Source: Monilinia fructicola (lineage: Eukaryota; Ascomycota; Leotiomycetes; Helotiales; Sclerotiniaceae). From it: a stretch of 64,000 bases of DNA. The stretch lies in NCBI GenBank assembly GCA_008692225.1, contig VICG01000005.1, positions 558,001 to 622,000 of the forward strand. The letters are read 5' to 3'. The notes below the pieces were generated by a model, which saw only the letters and a list, made by a program, of their open reading frames with translations, was not told the DNA's origin and searched no databases. The position numbers and the translations under genes were made by a program. The stretch's first letter is position 1. Each line of letters opens with the position of its first letter. Shown here one piece after another: positions 23,901-35,220 of this stretch.

Positions 23901-24509
23901 ACTGGAACTACTCAATCCATCGGTGTGAACAGTCGAGGTGCTCGCTCCAATTCCCTTCACCTTCCGCAACTTCGCTGGAGTATGAGGCTTGGTGATCCTA
24001 ACTTGTGCCATCTTGCCGGTGCCAGCAAAGATAACCTCGCCATCATGTTCAGAATCATGGTCATCCTCCACATCCACTTGTTCATGAACTCCAACACCAC
24101 CATCTTCGTCAGATTCATCTTCACCCTCACCACTTTCATCCAGCTGGTCACCACATCTCTCCTCACCCTCCTCATCCTTAAAGACGACTCCACACCCACC
24201 AGTAATCACTGTTCTCCTCCCCATCTTCACTCTCTCCACATCCTTACACACAACACAAACGCAACCTTCAGAGTGTCTTTCCTCATAAACGGTTCCGAAA
24301 TCCACATTTAGCGTGATTTGATTCTCACAAACAATCCGATTGCCACCTGACGTAATCCGAGCTCTTGCCTCTACATAGTCATAATGCTCCTCAGCAGTCA
24401 TACTGAGAGGACCAGGATAGACGGGTCGAGCACGAGGCAGCATTTTCAAGACCCGTTGTCCGAAACTGAGTCTGAAAGTGAAATTGATTTCGGCAGGAAC
24501 TCTTCTCAA
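20901..24509 (-). CDS. Large low-complexity hypothetical protein, 1202 codons
   Basis: A very long uninterrupted frame, certainly coding, but I do not recognise a family. The first 22 residues look weak; the real start may be the ATG at about 24443 (MLPRARPVYPGPLSMTAEEH). Residues about 70-110 carry a Cys cluster (EGCVCVVCKDVERV, then TGGCGVVF) that could bind zinc. An acidic stretch spans about 110-165. The middle is Ser-rich with many SRSP/RSRS-like runs. A Lys-rich block lies at about 1018-1040. The last 135 residues look folded (LILYLYGHGLSVSHIALLLQ, EWWEGP, LPREWQRIKRGTYV, ENFLFWRLRGELPHGN). The layout suggests a regulatory or scaffold protein. No introns are needed, and the frame shows none of the indels seen near 38-48 kb. 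Confidence 0.85.
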   Translation of the reverse strand: MRRVPAEINFTFRLSFGQRVLKMLPRARPVYPGPLSMTAEEHYDYVEARARITSGGNRIVCENQITLNVDFGTVYEERHSEGCVCVVCKDVERVKMGRRTVITGGCGVVFKDEEGEERCGDQLDESGEGEDESDEDGGVGVHEQVDVEDDHDSEHDGEVIFAGTGKMAQVRITKPHTPAKLRKVKGIGASTSTVHTDGLSSSSRSPLSQHDFEVERDLSVMESLGTSRSNASGVAISYSHSPSHSLSQSSYSRESLHHKRGRSTSKDLHANWDPLVKNKEGLASKGLDAMKRSLSKGSISIGKGRSKVSDGSVGRVWNFACSLSRRSNNSGHSSQLRKGSKGKQAKLGSQMDETGELEDDHSFEEQESLHTSFQGDDVMEHGEEGTPGAFIGPRRNPEIHNFPTFDPGRFVSTTSTTLNRFQRTSGSDSNASTLELDERSRSRSPSLRSRHYSSRGSFSLNWDNISSDTVYHKHARRFYQNPAAYGEEIPGYNPETDNPYLEYDQFLEVSKWADSTEEVDPDHVVALTTRELKRLCGAEVRINFDYIPEGYANPPNSKANSINGDDDDDDTTIMGDEPDDEPQPKRKNLVDLLGMPSWDNEWENMTKMQRHYHIVAAGDWTMGPVFDIKSNYSTYYGMPLFEPDDVGCNGVNRQDVRGLQVPTLKELRLEFDITGSDTDDENVHGEQDPGENTEEDVENEGEAEYDSEGFLYVDGKPRKPKESSGPAAFTASEAERVFRCPSVRTEEPEDDKSGAGSEAGEYAGSVVEGYGITDDHIPGSVRLNESFRARMARGGYTATGRFDQNLFTPSNPGSLASEEDYDTVDEEYDDGESKDYSFGNSSYHGTECQDDYVVGTSAFAPHAFQRFPQYDAAHDVTTIGITPDEVEAAHPPPWDTNCMDDIMGCSTYETHKRRDPTAEIVLMSYLDPVAKDGSKSRNRSSTGSLIPIPSPTKSTKSTKSFIPHFKSRVFNKDKSLPPTPIIGTPSISSMATKSTNTMRNIPSVRKASLSTANVAKLEGKPKGKAKSKESKGKGKKKAKIPAPSEDSSESDSDTSYVDITRKGSSFNVPPSQSLILYLYGHGLSVSHIALLLQALTQIFLYDSPTSWWPMTGSGTPIRLPPLHHFTPTTVQTINQICSTPKEWWEGPNATDQFNKKLPREWQRIKRGTYVSKAKTQVRKVVENFLFWRLRGELPHGNLMKGN

Positions 24510-27500
24510 AGTTTTGTGGCAGGATATCGCTTTGTGGGAGGTTGTGGTAAAATTGTTGGTACAGTATCTGCTCTTGTCTCCTATTGATACAGTCTTGTCT
24601 TTCCAGCTTTCGGTCTGTCAAAAGCTTCTTCTACTTTGAGATTCTTCAAACAAAGAGCAGTAACACAAGTGTCTTCTATACAAACAATCAGTATATCTAC
24701 AATCAATATAAAACCACAAACAAACATACCGTTGACAAAGTAAAAGCGCACTTTTTAGTTATGGTACCCAGTTGTTACCATTGAAGCTTTCTCTTTGTTG
24801 ATTATCAAGTTGTCGAAGAAGGGTGAAATGGGAAGAAAGACCGAGAGAAGATGGTAGAGGTCTTGTTATTGTCTCGACGCGACCGAGGCGAGCTAGACGA
24901 AGTTTTGAAGGCAACGAGATGAGACGATAGTAGTGACGCGCCGAAGGCCGAGCTCAGGGAATTGCGTGATCTTTTCTAACTCTCAGGGTAAAGGAAAGGT
25001 GAAATTGGGATCAAAGTAAGGGAAGGTGATTAAATCAAGGATGGCACCGGATAGGTAATTTGAAAGGAGTAGGCAGGGTTGTAGCATTCAGATTAGAGAT
25101 TTTGACTTTCGAGTAGGCCGAACTGGATTATCTCAATGGACTATAATGGAAGGGGAAAGTGATTCTTGATGGAATAAGATGAATTGGATTGGATGAATGG
25201 AATGGAATGGAATGAATGAGCGTGAAAATAGTGAATTTGATGACGAGATTGTAAGTGATGAGTGGACCAGCAAGAGAATCAGCTTTCTCTTCTTCGATAA
25301 GGAACAAAACCACAGGCACGTAAGTGTAATTCCACTTTCTCCAGGTTTCCTTTATCGACCACTTATCCATGATCATTATCTCTGAGCTTGACGCTCTTCC
25401 ATTCATACATTCTCCCATAACTGTCAAGTGAACCTTAAAGGAGAATTGAACAGACAGCCCTGAGGACTATCTCAAGTGAATGAACCCTTTCTTGCGAGAG
25501 AAATGGGTCCAAAACCATCGTCACCTATCAATTTCTGATCTCTTTCTCCAGACTCCTTTCGAGTTTATGGTGCTCTGTCATCCATGGATATTACCTGCAC
25601 TTCGTTAACACTCTTGCCTATCCTCCGTCCAAAATCCATCAATATACTACCAAGTATACCTACCCCCTCATCACCCTATCTTTCCTCATTCCATTCCCTT
25701 CCCGCTCCCCCTCTTCCCCCAGACCTCACTACAAGTCTTCTGCTAGGAAATCGCTTGCTTACCTGACCTACCCACCAGCCTCCCGTCACCACTACAACTC
25801 CCAAACAAGTTTTCCGCAACCACCTGCCACTTAGTGACCCATCCATACCTACCCCTCCATTATGAATGAGCACAAGCATGGTAAACTCACAGCACACCAA
25901 TTGGATCCCATCAGCGTCGAATTCAATCAAGCTCCGTCCATGAAGAAACTCACCACAACCACCATCAAGGAACGCACCACGACCACCATCAATGCAACCT
26001 CCCCCCACCCACGATTTACCACTCCCCACTCCCAGCCCCCGCATTTACTTCATCCTCTAGCAGTCCCCTCCACCCGTTCACGTACTCCAAACCCCAATCA
26101 AAATCAAACCCCGCACCGCCCCTCTCTCCTCCTTCCAACCCCCCAAGTTAATCCCAATCCCAATCCCAATCCCCAAACCCAAACCCACCCACAAAACGGC
26201 ACACACCACACCACACCACACCACACCACACCGCACCGCACCACCCCTCTCCCAATCCCCAGCCCCAGCCCCAGCCCCTCGCGTAAACCTCCGCCCAAAC
26301 CCCCAAAGTCAATGCTCTCCCCCGCTCCCCTTCCCCAAGCAGCTCACCATCCATCCATCCATCCATCCATCCATCCACTCACCCACTCACCCACTCACCC
26401 ACTCACCCAAAGAACGCGCTCCTCGAACAAAAGCTAGTTGGCTGGTTGGTTGGTTTTCCGTCTATGACACATCACCGATATCACCGATGGAATGGGATGG
26501 GATGGGATGGAATAAATGGAATGAAATATCAACGACAAACCAAAATGATTATCGAGGGGAGAAAGAGAGAAAGGGAGAGAGAAAGGATCTGCTGTTATAA
26601 TATAATATAACATATCATATCCTATGACATGACATGACACATATAATGTGATGATGCGATGATATAATGCCGTGATGATATGATGATGCGATGAAAAGAT
26701 TAGGTAGCGTATGTGGAAGATGGATGGATAGATGGATAGATAGATAGGATATGGATATGGGTGGATATAGCTATGACTATGGCCGTAAAATACGAGTATT
26801 AAACAACTAATTCACCCACGATACAATACAACACAACACAACACAGCACAACACAACACAACACAAAAAACATCATCCCAGCCTCTCCACCTCCTCTCTC
26901 TTCCCCCAAACAATCTCCCTCCCTTCTGTAGAGATCCATCCATATGGATATATATCAAAAACGGAAAAGACGAAAAAAGAAAAAAGAAAAACGAGACGGA
27001 GAAGCCATCACTCAATCAATCAATCCATACATAGATCCTCCGCCTCCCCTCCCGCGAAGGAAATCTAGACTCAAGATATAGAATGCGATATTTAGGTTTA
27101 TAACGCAACGCTGTATTGTTGAGCGGGGTTGTTTGTGTGTATAGTACAGTACGTATAGTACAGTATGTATAGTACAGTACGTATAGTACAGGACAGAACA
27201 GAAGAAAGCACAACACATCCCCAACCAAGCACCCAGCACCCAACACCCAACACCCCAAGCCTCCTCCTCCTCCTCTTCCACAGCAGCGCACCGCACCGCA
27301 CCGCGCCACCCAGCCAAAACCATCCACATCCACATCCACATCCACACCGCCGCCCCCGCAAGCGCGCCTTGCACACTCGCGGGAGGGCAAGCGAAACATG
27401 GCCGGCCGGCCCAAGAACAGACACAAGTGAGTAACCATACATATACCGAGCTCACGAGGGAAGTGGCGAACGGAGGACGGAGGACGGAGGACGGAGGCTC

Positions 27501-28395
27501 GCCCGACGGGAGAAATGGGATGTCACGTGCGCGAGGGGGTGGACGTACGCGTACTGTGATGTGGTGAAGCGGGTGAAGGCCGGATCGACCGAGGTGCACG
27601 TATGCGTGCGTGCGTGCGTGCGCGCATCTCGACGAATGGACGGGGGAGGGAGGGGGAGGGGGAGGAAAGGCTTTGTTTTGGGGCGCCGGTGAGGGAGGTA
27701 GCGCGGGATGTTGCAGGTGAGGTGAGGCAGGAGTTGTGGGCGTTGGATGGGCATGCTTGGGTTGCTGTGTGTTTTCATGTGGGCATGGGCATGGGCATGG
27801 GCTGGATGTGTGTGTGTGTGTGTGTGTGAGGGATGACTCGTTCGAAGGACGCATTGAAGCCAAGGATGGAATGAAAGAAATGGAAGTCGTATGCTATTGT
27901 CGCATGGCGATGTTAGCCCCAGCCATTGATTCTGCCGCGATGCTGCACCCGTACGCGGACTCGAGGGCGCAGAATCGACATGTGCGATGTTGCCTCGTCT
28001 ATTCGAGTCAGAGGATCAAGGATCGGTTGTGAAACCACACATGGAGAGATGAACTGCGTCTCGATGCTGCACATCGCTTCAAGAAGGAAGCAGACCTTGA
28101 GGACCAAGCGTTTTTGAGTAACCATTCGTCCATTCAATATCCAACTATCTAGCTATTGCTACCTGAGATGTTTGATTGGTGAAGAGAGAGATAGAAAATA
28201 TATATGTAACCTTGCTTGTAGTATATGTACGTCACATTGATCAATATCGATACATATGTTGTGAAGTACGAGGTTGGCTGAATTCTCCCGAATCTGCAGG
28301 TAAAAGTGATTGATATATTGCTTATAATACTTATTACATTACCGTATCAATAATGCAAGCACTGAATTTATTTAGTGTACAGAATTTATATATAG

Positions 28396-28428
<33 letters not shown>

Positions 28429-28451
28429 AATATATATAAATATATATAAAT

Positions 28452-28486
<35 letters not shown>
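24510..28486. other. Gene desert with microsatellites and strand-skewed tracts
   Basis: No convincing gene. The first part is promoter for the ORF ending at 24509. Long open frames at 25862-26437 and 27012-27863 are artefacts of simple repeats: CCATCCAT and CACTCACC units (26340-26410), CACACCACAC (26200-26235), ACACAACACA (26825-26870), a GTATAGTACAGTAC unit repeated about four times (27135-27195), GCGT/GTGC runs (27600-27625) and a TG tract (27808-27830). From 25,900 to 26,300 the plus strand is nearly free of G. From 28,380 to 28,486 it is mostly TA dinucleotides. Confidence 0.6.
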
Positions 28487-28489
<3 letters not shown>

Positions 28490-28744
28490 TTGGCGTTGTT
28501 TTGGGTCAATGCCGGGCTAAAAATTAACTGAAAATGGAACTTATTTTAAAAAAATTATAATAAATTAACAAATCCATTAAAAATTATAAATAATGCTTTA
28601 TAGTATTATTAAGTTGAAAAAATAAACGTCTGGTATATTTAAATTCTTAAAAATGGAAAGTTTTATAATATATAAAAAAGAATTTAAAAGATATACTATT
28701 TTGTAGATTTTTAGCCCGGCATTGACCCAAAACAACGCCAAGTA
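28487..28744. mobile_element. MITE-like element with perfect 38-bp inverted ends
   Basis: Bases 28487-28524 (beginning TACTTGGCGTTGTTTTGGGT) are the exact reverse complement of 28707-28744. Removing the outer TA on each side leaves 36-bp terminal inverted repeats flanked by TA, as in Tc1/mariner-related elements. The 182-base interior is extremely AT-rich and encodes nothing. The element sits in a run of TA dinucleotides, a natural TA target. The perfect ends suggest recent insertion or continued mobility, while the AT-rich core is either native to the family or RIP-altered. No transposase is seen in the window. The end sequence differs from the element at 17.6 kb. Confidence 0.85.
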
Positions 28745-31700
28745 TCCATGTATATATAAATTATATAAATTATATTATATCATATTATATATATATATAT
28801 ATATATATTCCCTTCAATTCCAAGACGTGTATTTTCAATACCGCGACTCGGCGCCAAAACGCAAGACGATCCATTTTGAAACGAAGATGCGTGGGAGAAA
28901 GGGATGGATGGGATTCTGCTTGGACCCAAGTAAGTTTGCGAAAAAATGGAGAATCCGCATGGCCACTAACTGTTCATCTCATCATGAAAATAATCATCAC
29001 AATATACTCGGTGCAGGAATACGTTGCGAGGAATGGATCTGAGTGATCAAAGCATGCGGAAAACTTCATGCCGTAACTCCCGGATCTTCCAGGTTGGGAA
29101 GAATGGCCCCCAGACTTTGGATGGTTTGAGAATATCAAGTATTGAAGTGACTACTGTGACTACTGTGATTACTGTGACTACCTAGTACACGACTGTCCCA
29201 GGTGTGATGAAAACACATGAATTGGGTAAACAAGGAAAGTTGATTAATATGCAGAGTGAACCTTGAAATATTGAGTGGATTACAAAAGTGCGATGGTGGT
29301 GGCTGAGGCTGTGAATATTGGATATTGAATATTGAATATTGAATACCAAGCATTGAAGATAGAAGAGAAGATTGAAGATTGAATATTTGGTATTCAGATA
29401 ATGAACATCAGACATCAGACATCAGACATCAAACATCAAACATCAAACATTGAAACGATATATTGGTACTTACCGGCTAAGCAGCCCAGATGAATAAATC
29501 AGAAAATCATTCCAAATCATTTTGGCGTTCCTCCCTCTCCCGAGTCTCTCCAAAGTCCAAAGTGACAACTTAATCAGCAACTTCAATTATTCGTTCAGCC
29601 GTCCAAGTGCTGCTGCAGGATGAGTGAGATCGCTCCGGACCGTCTCGTCATCGTCGCAGGAGGAGGGTCGGAGGGAAGTAGGTAGACAGGGAGGTATACC
29701 TAGGTATGCATCATGACATGCTAAGAGCTTTGTAAGATGATCGATCGCGAGGAAACGAACGAACAACCGAACAACCGAACGAACGAACGAACGAACAAAC
29801 TTGAAACGTTGCCCGAGAGCCAAGCTAGACGGAGCGTCGGAGTAATATTCCTCTAGCAGGTAGCTTGGAGTCGATTGGAAAAGAACCTGGGACAAGGACA
29901 ATCTGACCACATAAAGGCTCACCATTGCGAGACTTTGCTTTGCTTGCGTCGAAAGATAATGATGATGATAATGATGATGATGATGCTGATTAACACGTGA
30001 TTGATGAGATGATATGATATCCGAGACTCGTCCGTTCTTTTGTGGCGCAAATCTCGCACGCCTCACTTTTTTTTAGATGTGTAAGGAAGGTTAGAACTAT
30101 GGATGTGTTTTTGCATTTTCTCTTGGATTTGCTCTTGGATCTCTCCTTGGGTTGATCTCCCAAACTATCGATGTTTGATCCATCCATACTCCATCTTCTT
30201 CTGTGTCATCCACCAAAGTTTCAGTTCCTTGCAGCCATCGGATCCTCTTGGAAATGTTTTACTGAATAAAAATGTGTTACTCTGCTAAACCAATGCATTC
30301 TTCGGTAGCCTCGACCTCTTTGGGATCTTTTCCGTTCCCAGTGGACAAGGCGGAGGCGGGAATGAAGGAGGGAAAAAGGGGGGGGGAGAGGGGGGTAGAG
30401 AATGCGATAAACGAATCAACGAACAATTCAATCGATTCGCCTGTTGCGTTTGTTTGCATATTCATTTCATATTAGATTTGTGATCAAAGGACCCAAGTAA
30501 GGTAGTGAGGAAAGTACCCAAGTATGCTGATGTCCGTCTCTCGTGAGCTCTGCAGCGAGGTAATATATCGGACCCATCTCTTATAGTAATGTGCGTGCTG
30601 AGTGCGACGGAGGCGTGGAGATTGTCAAAGGGCAAAAGGAAAAGAAGGTTGTGTTTGATGAATTACCTGGTCTTTCTTACGTGTAAGATAGATGGCGACC
30701 GACGGACATGCCGATGTTGTGGCTACGTTGTGTATAGATTGTGATATACGAAGGTAACAGTGTGAGCCCTAGCAGGAACACCAAATCTCGCAGATGATTT
30801 TGCAAAGGCGGGAGAAGGTTTTCTATACACGTAGGATATGTTGCAATTATGTTGCCATTCTCCTTCCGTCAGAAGGCCGTTGTTCTAAAGGATTCCCTGG
30901 TATTCAAAGGCCAACAATTATCTAAGATCACATTTGGCAAAAAGTCTACCTTCCGTGTTCCCAGGGTCGTCTAATCGTAACTAACAAGAGAAGGGCGGGC
31001 TTACAGGATCATGAAAGGGGGTAGGTAATACTCTTTAATTTTTGGGATCCGTATCGGTTATGTGACTTATGTCGTAAGGTTTGGAAGTTTGAGATGAAGT
31101 TTGAAAATCTGACGCCCCTGGCATGCCCTTCTCCAGGGAGAAAGAGTTGAGTGATAAAAATTTGACACTCCTGAACCATGAACGGCGACCTTTGGGAAAT
31201 TTCAGCTGCATACCCATTCTCAAATAGCAAGGCTGGGTGCAGCACTGGCGGTGTCCTTATCCGAGCTGGAACGTTTCTTTGGTTCAGCATTGATCCGTTG
31301 GATGGGAAGGCCCGTCCATCAATCCATTAATTTGGCCACGATATAAATCTCTTGCCTGTTGTGCTGATTGATGATGATTTTTGGTTTGCCTTGAAATGAC
31401 AGTTGATATTTGATATTTGATACGTATGTGTGTGTGATGCGTACTCCGTGTGTGTGATACAGGTCACCTACCTCGCCGTAGGGAATATCCTTTCCGAGTT
31501 GACGAGAAATAAGTTCTAGAAGATTAAAGGAAAAAGGAGATTATCGATAATCGAGGATAATCGTGGTTACTTAAGTAGCAATTGATGAACAACGAGGCTG
31601 AATATGAGGGGATAATCCAGCAGCCAGTCATTGGGGGAAGAGATCTCTCTAATCTGCAATAGGATTGATCATTTATGACATGGTACAAGGGAGTAATGAA

Positions 31701-32054
31701 GATGAACAAGATGAGCAGCATAGCAGCATAGCAGCATGAGCAACATGAGTATGAGCACAGTAGTATGAGCATAGTAGTATGAGCATAGTAGTATGAGCAT
31801 AGTAGCATGAGCAGCCAGCATGAGCAGCCAGCATGAGCAGCAGCCATGAGCAGCCAGCATGAGCCAACAACATGAACATGAACCCAGCAACAAGGATTTG
31901 AGTTCAAAATTAGAAATCAAAGAAAAGGCTTGGAAAGGCTAGAAAGATGCTTTGGTAGCGAGAGATACAGTATCATATGAGGCTTGACCTCGGGAGTGGA
32001 CTGAGGAGTGAGGACTCAGTGGAGGATACCACCGTACAGTACTACCTACCTACT

Positions 32055-32089
<35 letters not shown>

Positions 32090-33100
32090 TGTACCGTGCT
32101 AGCATGGATTGGATTGGCGAAAAAGGGATCGATAAGGGAAAAGGGCGAGGCGAGGAGACGATGGAAAAAGGAAAAAGGGAAGGATGGGGGAGCAAAAAAG
32201 CTGCGGGTAAAAATTTCCGATGTTTTGGTGGCAAGGGTGAGAATTTACGGGCGAAGGAATTTGGGGGGTTTGGGAAGGGATTTACATGGAGTGGAAATTC
32301 AATTGGCAAGGGATGATGGGGATGGGGATGGGGATGGGAATGGAAGGGGAATGGAATGAAGGAAAAAGAAATGAGATTTCCAAGGTTTTATTTATAGCTC
32401 GGGAGAGGGGAGGGGGAGGGGGAGGGGGAGAGGGAGGAGGAGAGGGAGGAGGAGAGGGAAGGGGAATGGAAAGAAGGGAGAGAGTGAAGAGAGTGAAGAG
32501 TGTGATAGTGTGAATAGTATGAAAAGTGTGAATAGAGTAAAGAGAGTAAAAAGAAGAGAGAGAATAGAGTGAAGAGAGTGAAGAGAGTGAAGAGAGTAAA
32601 GAGAAGAGAGAGAATAGTGTGAATAGTGTGAATAGTGTAAAGAGAGTGACTTTATTTTTTCCTTTCAGTGCTTTTAGTGGTACAAAAGGCCTGAAAGAAG
32701 TTTAAAAGATACCTCCAGGGCCAATGAGCAACCCCTGTAATTAAATCTTTGGCAGATGTAAGCCCTGTAAAATCATCTGTACAGTGTTCAGTGTCCTGTC
32801 CTGTCCTGTTCTGTCCTGTCCTATACTATACTTATTGTACGTACTATATATACGATGCTATAAGATAATCACCCATCCCATCCCATCCCATCCCATCCCA
32901 TCCCATCCATGGATCCTACAACCCTCCTACTCCGTATACATACACTTTTGCAACCCTCCGCATGGATACGGTAGCGACAAATTGACAATAGTTGACACCC
33001 CTAGCTGCATCGGAGGCTCCGACATCTCCTACCCTACCCTACAACTCACAACGAGTCAGTCGCATAACCTTTATATTCATAACCTTGGGCTTATTAGTCA
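28745..33100. other. Gene desert, microsatellite-rich
   Basis: No supported gene. Visible repeats: TA tract (28775-28808), TGAATATTGGATATTGAA-like runs (29310-29345), ATCAGACATCAGAC/ATCAAACATC units (29405-29450), AACGAACG/AACAACCG units (29750-29800), GATGATGATAATG (29955-29990), AGCATGAGCAGCC and AGTAGTATGAGCAT units (31715-31880), GTA triplets (32053-32090), TCCCATCCCA (32872-32910). Cysteine/leucine-rich minus-strand frames at 31524-31920 are translations of these units. Confidence 0.55.
32401..32649 (+). repeat. 249-base tract with no cytosine; G4/triplex-prone start
   Basis: From 32401 to 32649 the plus strand contains no C. The first 66 bases contain only purines, including AGGGGAGGGGGAGGGGGAGG near 32406, which fits a G-quadruplex motif, and GAGGAGAGGGAG mirror-like repeats able to form triplex DNA. 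The rest is built from GAGAGTGAA and TGTGAATAG units. No gene is adjacent. Confidence 0.8.
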
Positions 33101-33139
33101 TCTTACATTTACTTTCCCGTACTATATGTATAGTATAGT

Positions 33140-33640
33140 ATAGTACAGTCGAGATATTTAGCCAGTTTTGACCTGTCCACGGGTATTTTTATAGTTTATA
33201 TAATAGGTATAGTTTATGAATTTAGTATTCTATTAGAAGAGATTTACTTAATTTTAATACTTTCTAGATTAATATATATATATATAAACAGTAATAGTAT
33301 ATTTTATATAAGTAGTATAGTATAGTATATCTATATATATATATATAGATATATAAATAGTATAATATATAATTATCTTAAAGTATAGTATTAAGAGATA
33401 TATACTCGTTTATTAATTATATAATTAATTTTCCTTTCTACTATATTAGATTAATTTAATAAAAACTCGTTTTATTTTTATATTTCTTAACATCGAGGAA
33501 TATAAAATAGGTCTAAGGATGTTATAAATTGTCTTTCTCAAACTCGTTTTAATAGTGAATTGATTGCGACTATATAAAGTCCCTCGTTCGACACTTTTAA
33601 TAATTTCCTAAATGCCTTAGCAATCTATTTTACCGCAAGG
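33140..33640. other. AT-rich island, possible RIP-mutated relic
   Basis: About 500 bases of very AT-rich sequence dominated by TATA and TTAATT words, with scattered CG dinucleotides (ACTCGTTT, CATCGAGG, CTCGTTCG). Loss of CpA/TpG and enrichment of TpA is the pattern left by repeat-induced point mutation. No coding relic is readable. Confidence 0.5.
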
Positions 33641-33982
33641 TTACAGTGTAGATTATAGATCATACTACCGGTGTGTTGGTCGGTGTATCTAACTAGTAGT
33701 CCCATCTAGATTCTACAGTAACTGCCGCAGCATCAGCATGAAAAGAAAGGAAAGTTCAGGTTCAAAATTCAGAGTTCAGAGTTCCACATGCAGAGTTCCC
33801 CGTCGAATCTTGAGTCCCGTCAGTCGAATCTTTATTTAGAACTTGATTACCGTATTTAGTAACCAAAGTCCATAAATCGTTTGGTATTTGGTTTCGGGTT
33901 TCTGGTATTCGATATTTGGTATTCGATATCTGGAGTATTTCATATTTCGTATTTCGTATTTCGATACATTTCTAATTAGCGT

Positions 33983-34430
33983 ATATTAGATATTAGGATA
34001 TTAGGATATTAGGATATTAGATATTAGATATTAGATATTAGATATTAGATATTAGATATTAGATAGATATAGATATTAGATATTAGATATTAGATATTAG
34101 ATATTAGATATTAGATATTAGATATTAGATATTAGATATTAGATATTAGATATTAGATATTAGAGATATTAGATATTAGATATTAGATATGATTATTAGA
34201 TATTAGATATTAGATATTAGATATTAGATATTAGATATTAGATATTAGATATTAGATATTAGATATTAGATATTAGATATTAGATATTAGATATTAGATA
34301 TTAGATATTAGATATTAGATATTAGATATTAGATATTAGATATTAGATATTAGATATAGATATTAGAGATATTAGATATTAGATATTAGATATTAGATAT
34401 TTAGATATTAGATATTAGATAATATTATAT
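33983..34430. repeat. Tandem array of a GATATTA heptamer
   Basis: About 450 bases of the 7-bp unit GATATTA in head-to-tail array, with a few one-base slips. The left edge has three or four 8-bp units (ATTAGGAT), which may be the ancestral form. Flanks are AT-rich. It is a minisatellite or long microsatellite, not coding. Confidence 0.95.
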
Positions 34431-34807
34431 ATAATATTACATATTAGACTATATTATAACTACCTACGAATTAGTATATATTAGATATTATGCTATATTA
34501 GAAACTACCTAGTATGCCATAATTACCATACTATATAGGTGAGGTACCGTATATTCCTGTATCCATCTCCCCATCTCCCCATCTCCCCATCTGCCCATCC
34601 AACACTTACCAAGGTCCCGGTACCTTCTCAACCTGGGAAGTCCGCCCAACAAACAGTAGGCGGGTAGCCATCGCCCATCTAAAAATATGACAAAGGTCTA
34701 ACAACCGTTGAACGATTCCGTTCAGAATGGGCGTGGGCCGAAGTCTGGCAATCTGAACACGGAGCCTCTCCATCCATGTAATCCATGTGGGAGTAACGAT
34801 CGCGCTC

Positions 34808-34843
<36 letters not shown>

Positions 34844-35181
34844 GATGATGTAGGACGATTACCTTCGGTAATGTACAGGCTTCATCGTCGGCCGCCTTTC
34901 AGGCCTTCTCATCTACGGTACATCTACAAGTAGGTTGGTAGGTAGGCAGGTACCTGGGTGATATATACGGAGAGTAGTTAATCTATGATCCCCCAGGGGA
35001 CTTCGAAGGTTCCCACCAATGGCATTCACACATTGAACCCGTACTCCGTCGACCGCGCGCCTGCTTTCACTGCCGATGCGAAAGCAAGGCTGCTGCATAC
35101 AAACTTGCATATGCATGGATATGGATGGATGGTGCTAACTACAGGAAGTGTTGCAAGGACAAGCGAATGCAGGCAATACTG

Positions 35182-35220
<39 letters not shown>

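Noticed and set aside
25862..26437. Plus-strand frame of 191 codons rich in Pro, His and Thr
   Set aside because: Composition comes entirely from CACC, CCCA and CCAT repeats; no splice context or conserved block.
27012..27863. Long minus-strand frame of 283 codons
   Set aside because: It is made of translated microsatellites (Cys/Trp/Gly and His/Thr runs), overlaps several equally long frames on both strands and has no domain.
31524..31920. Cys/Leu/Ala-rich minus-strand frames resembling a membrane protein
   Set aside because: The sequence is a tandem AGCATGAGCAGCC/AGTAGTATGAGC repeat read in several frames.
33983..34430. CRISPR-like array
   Set aside because: The unit is only 7 bp with no spacers, and the genome is eukaryotic. 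It is a simple tandem repeat.
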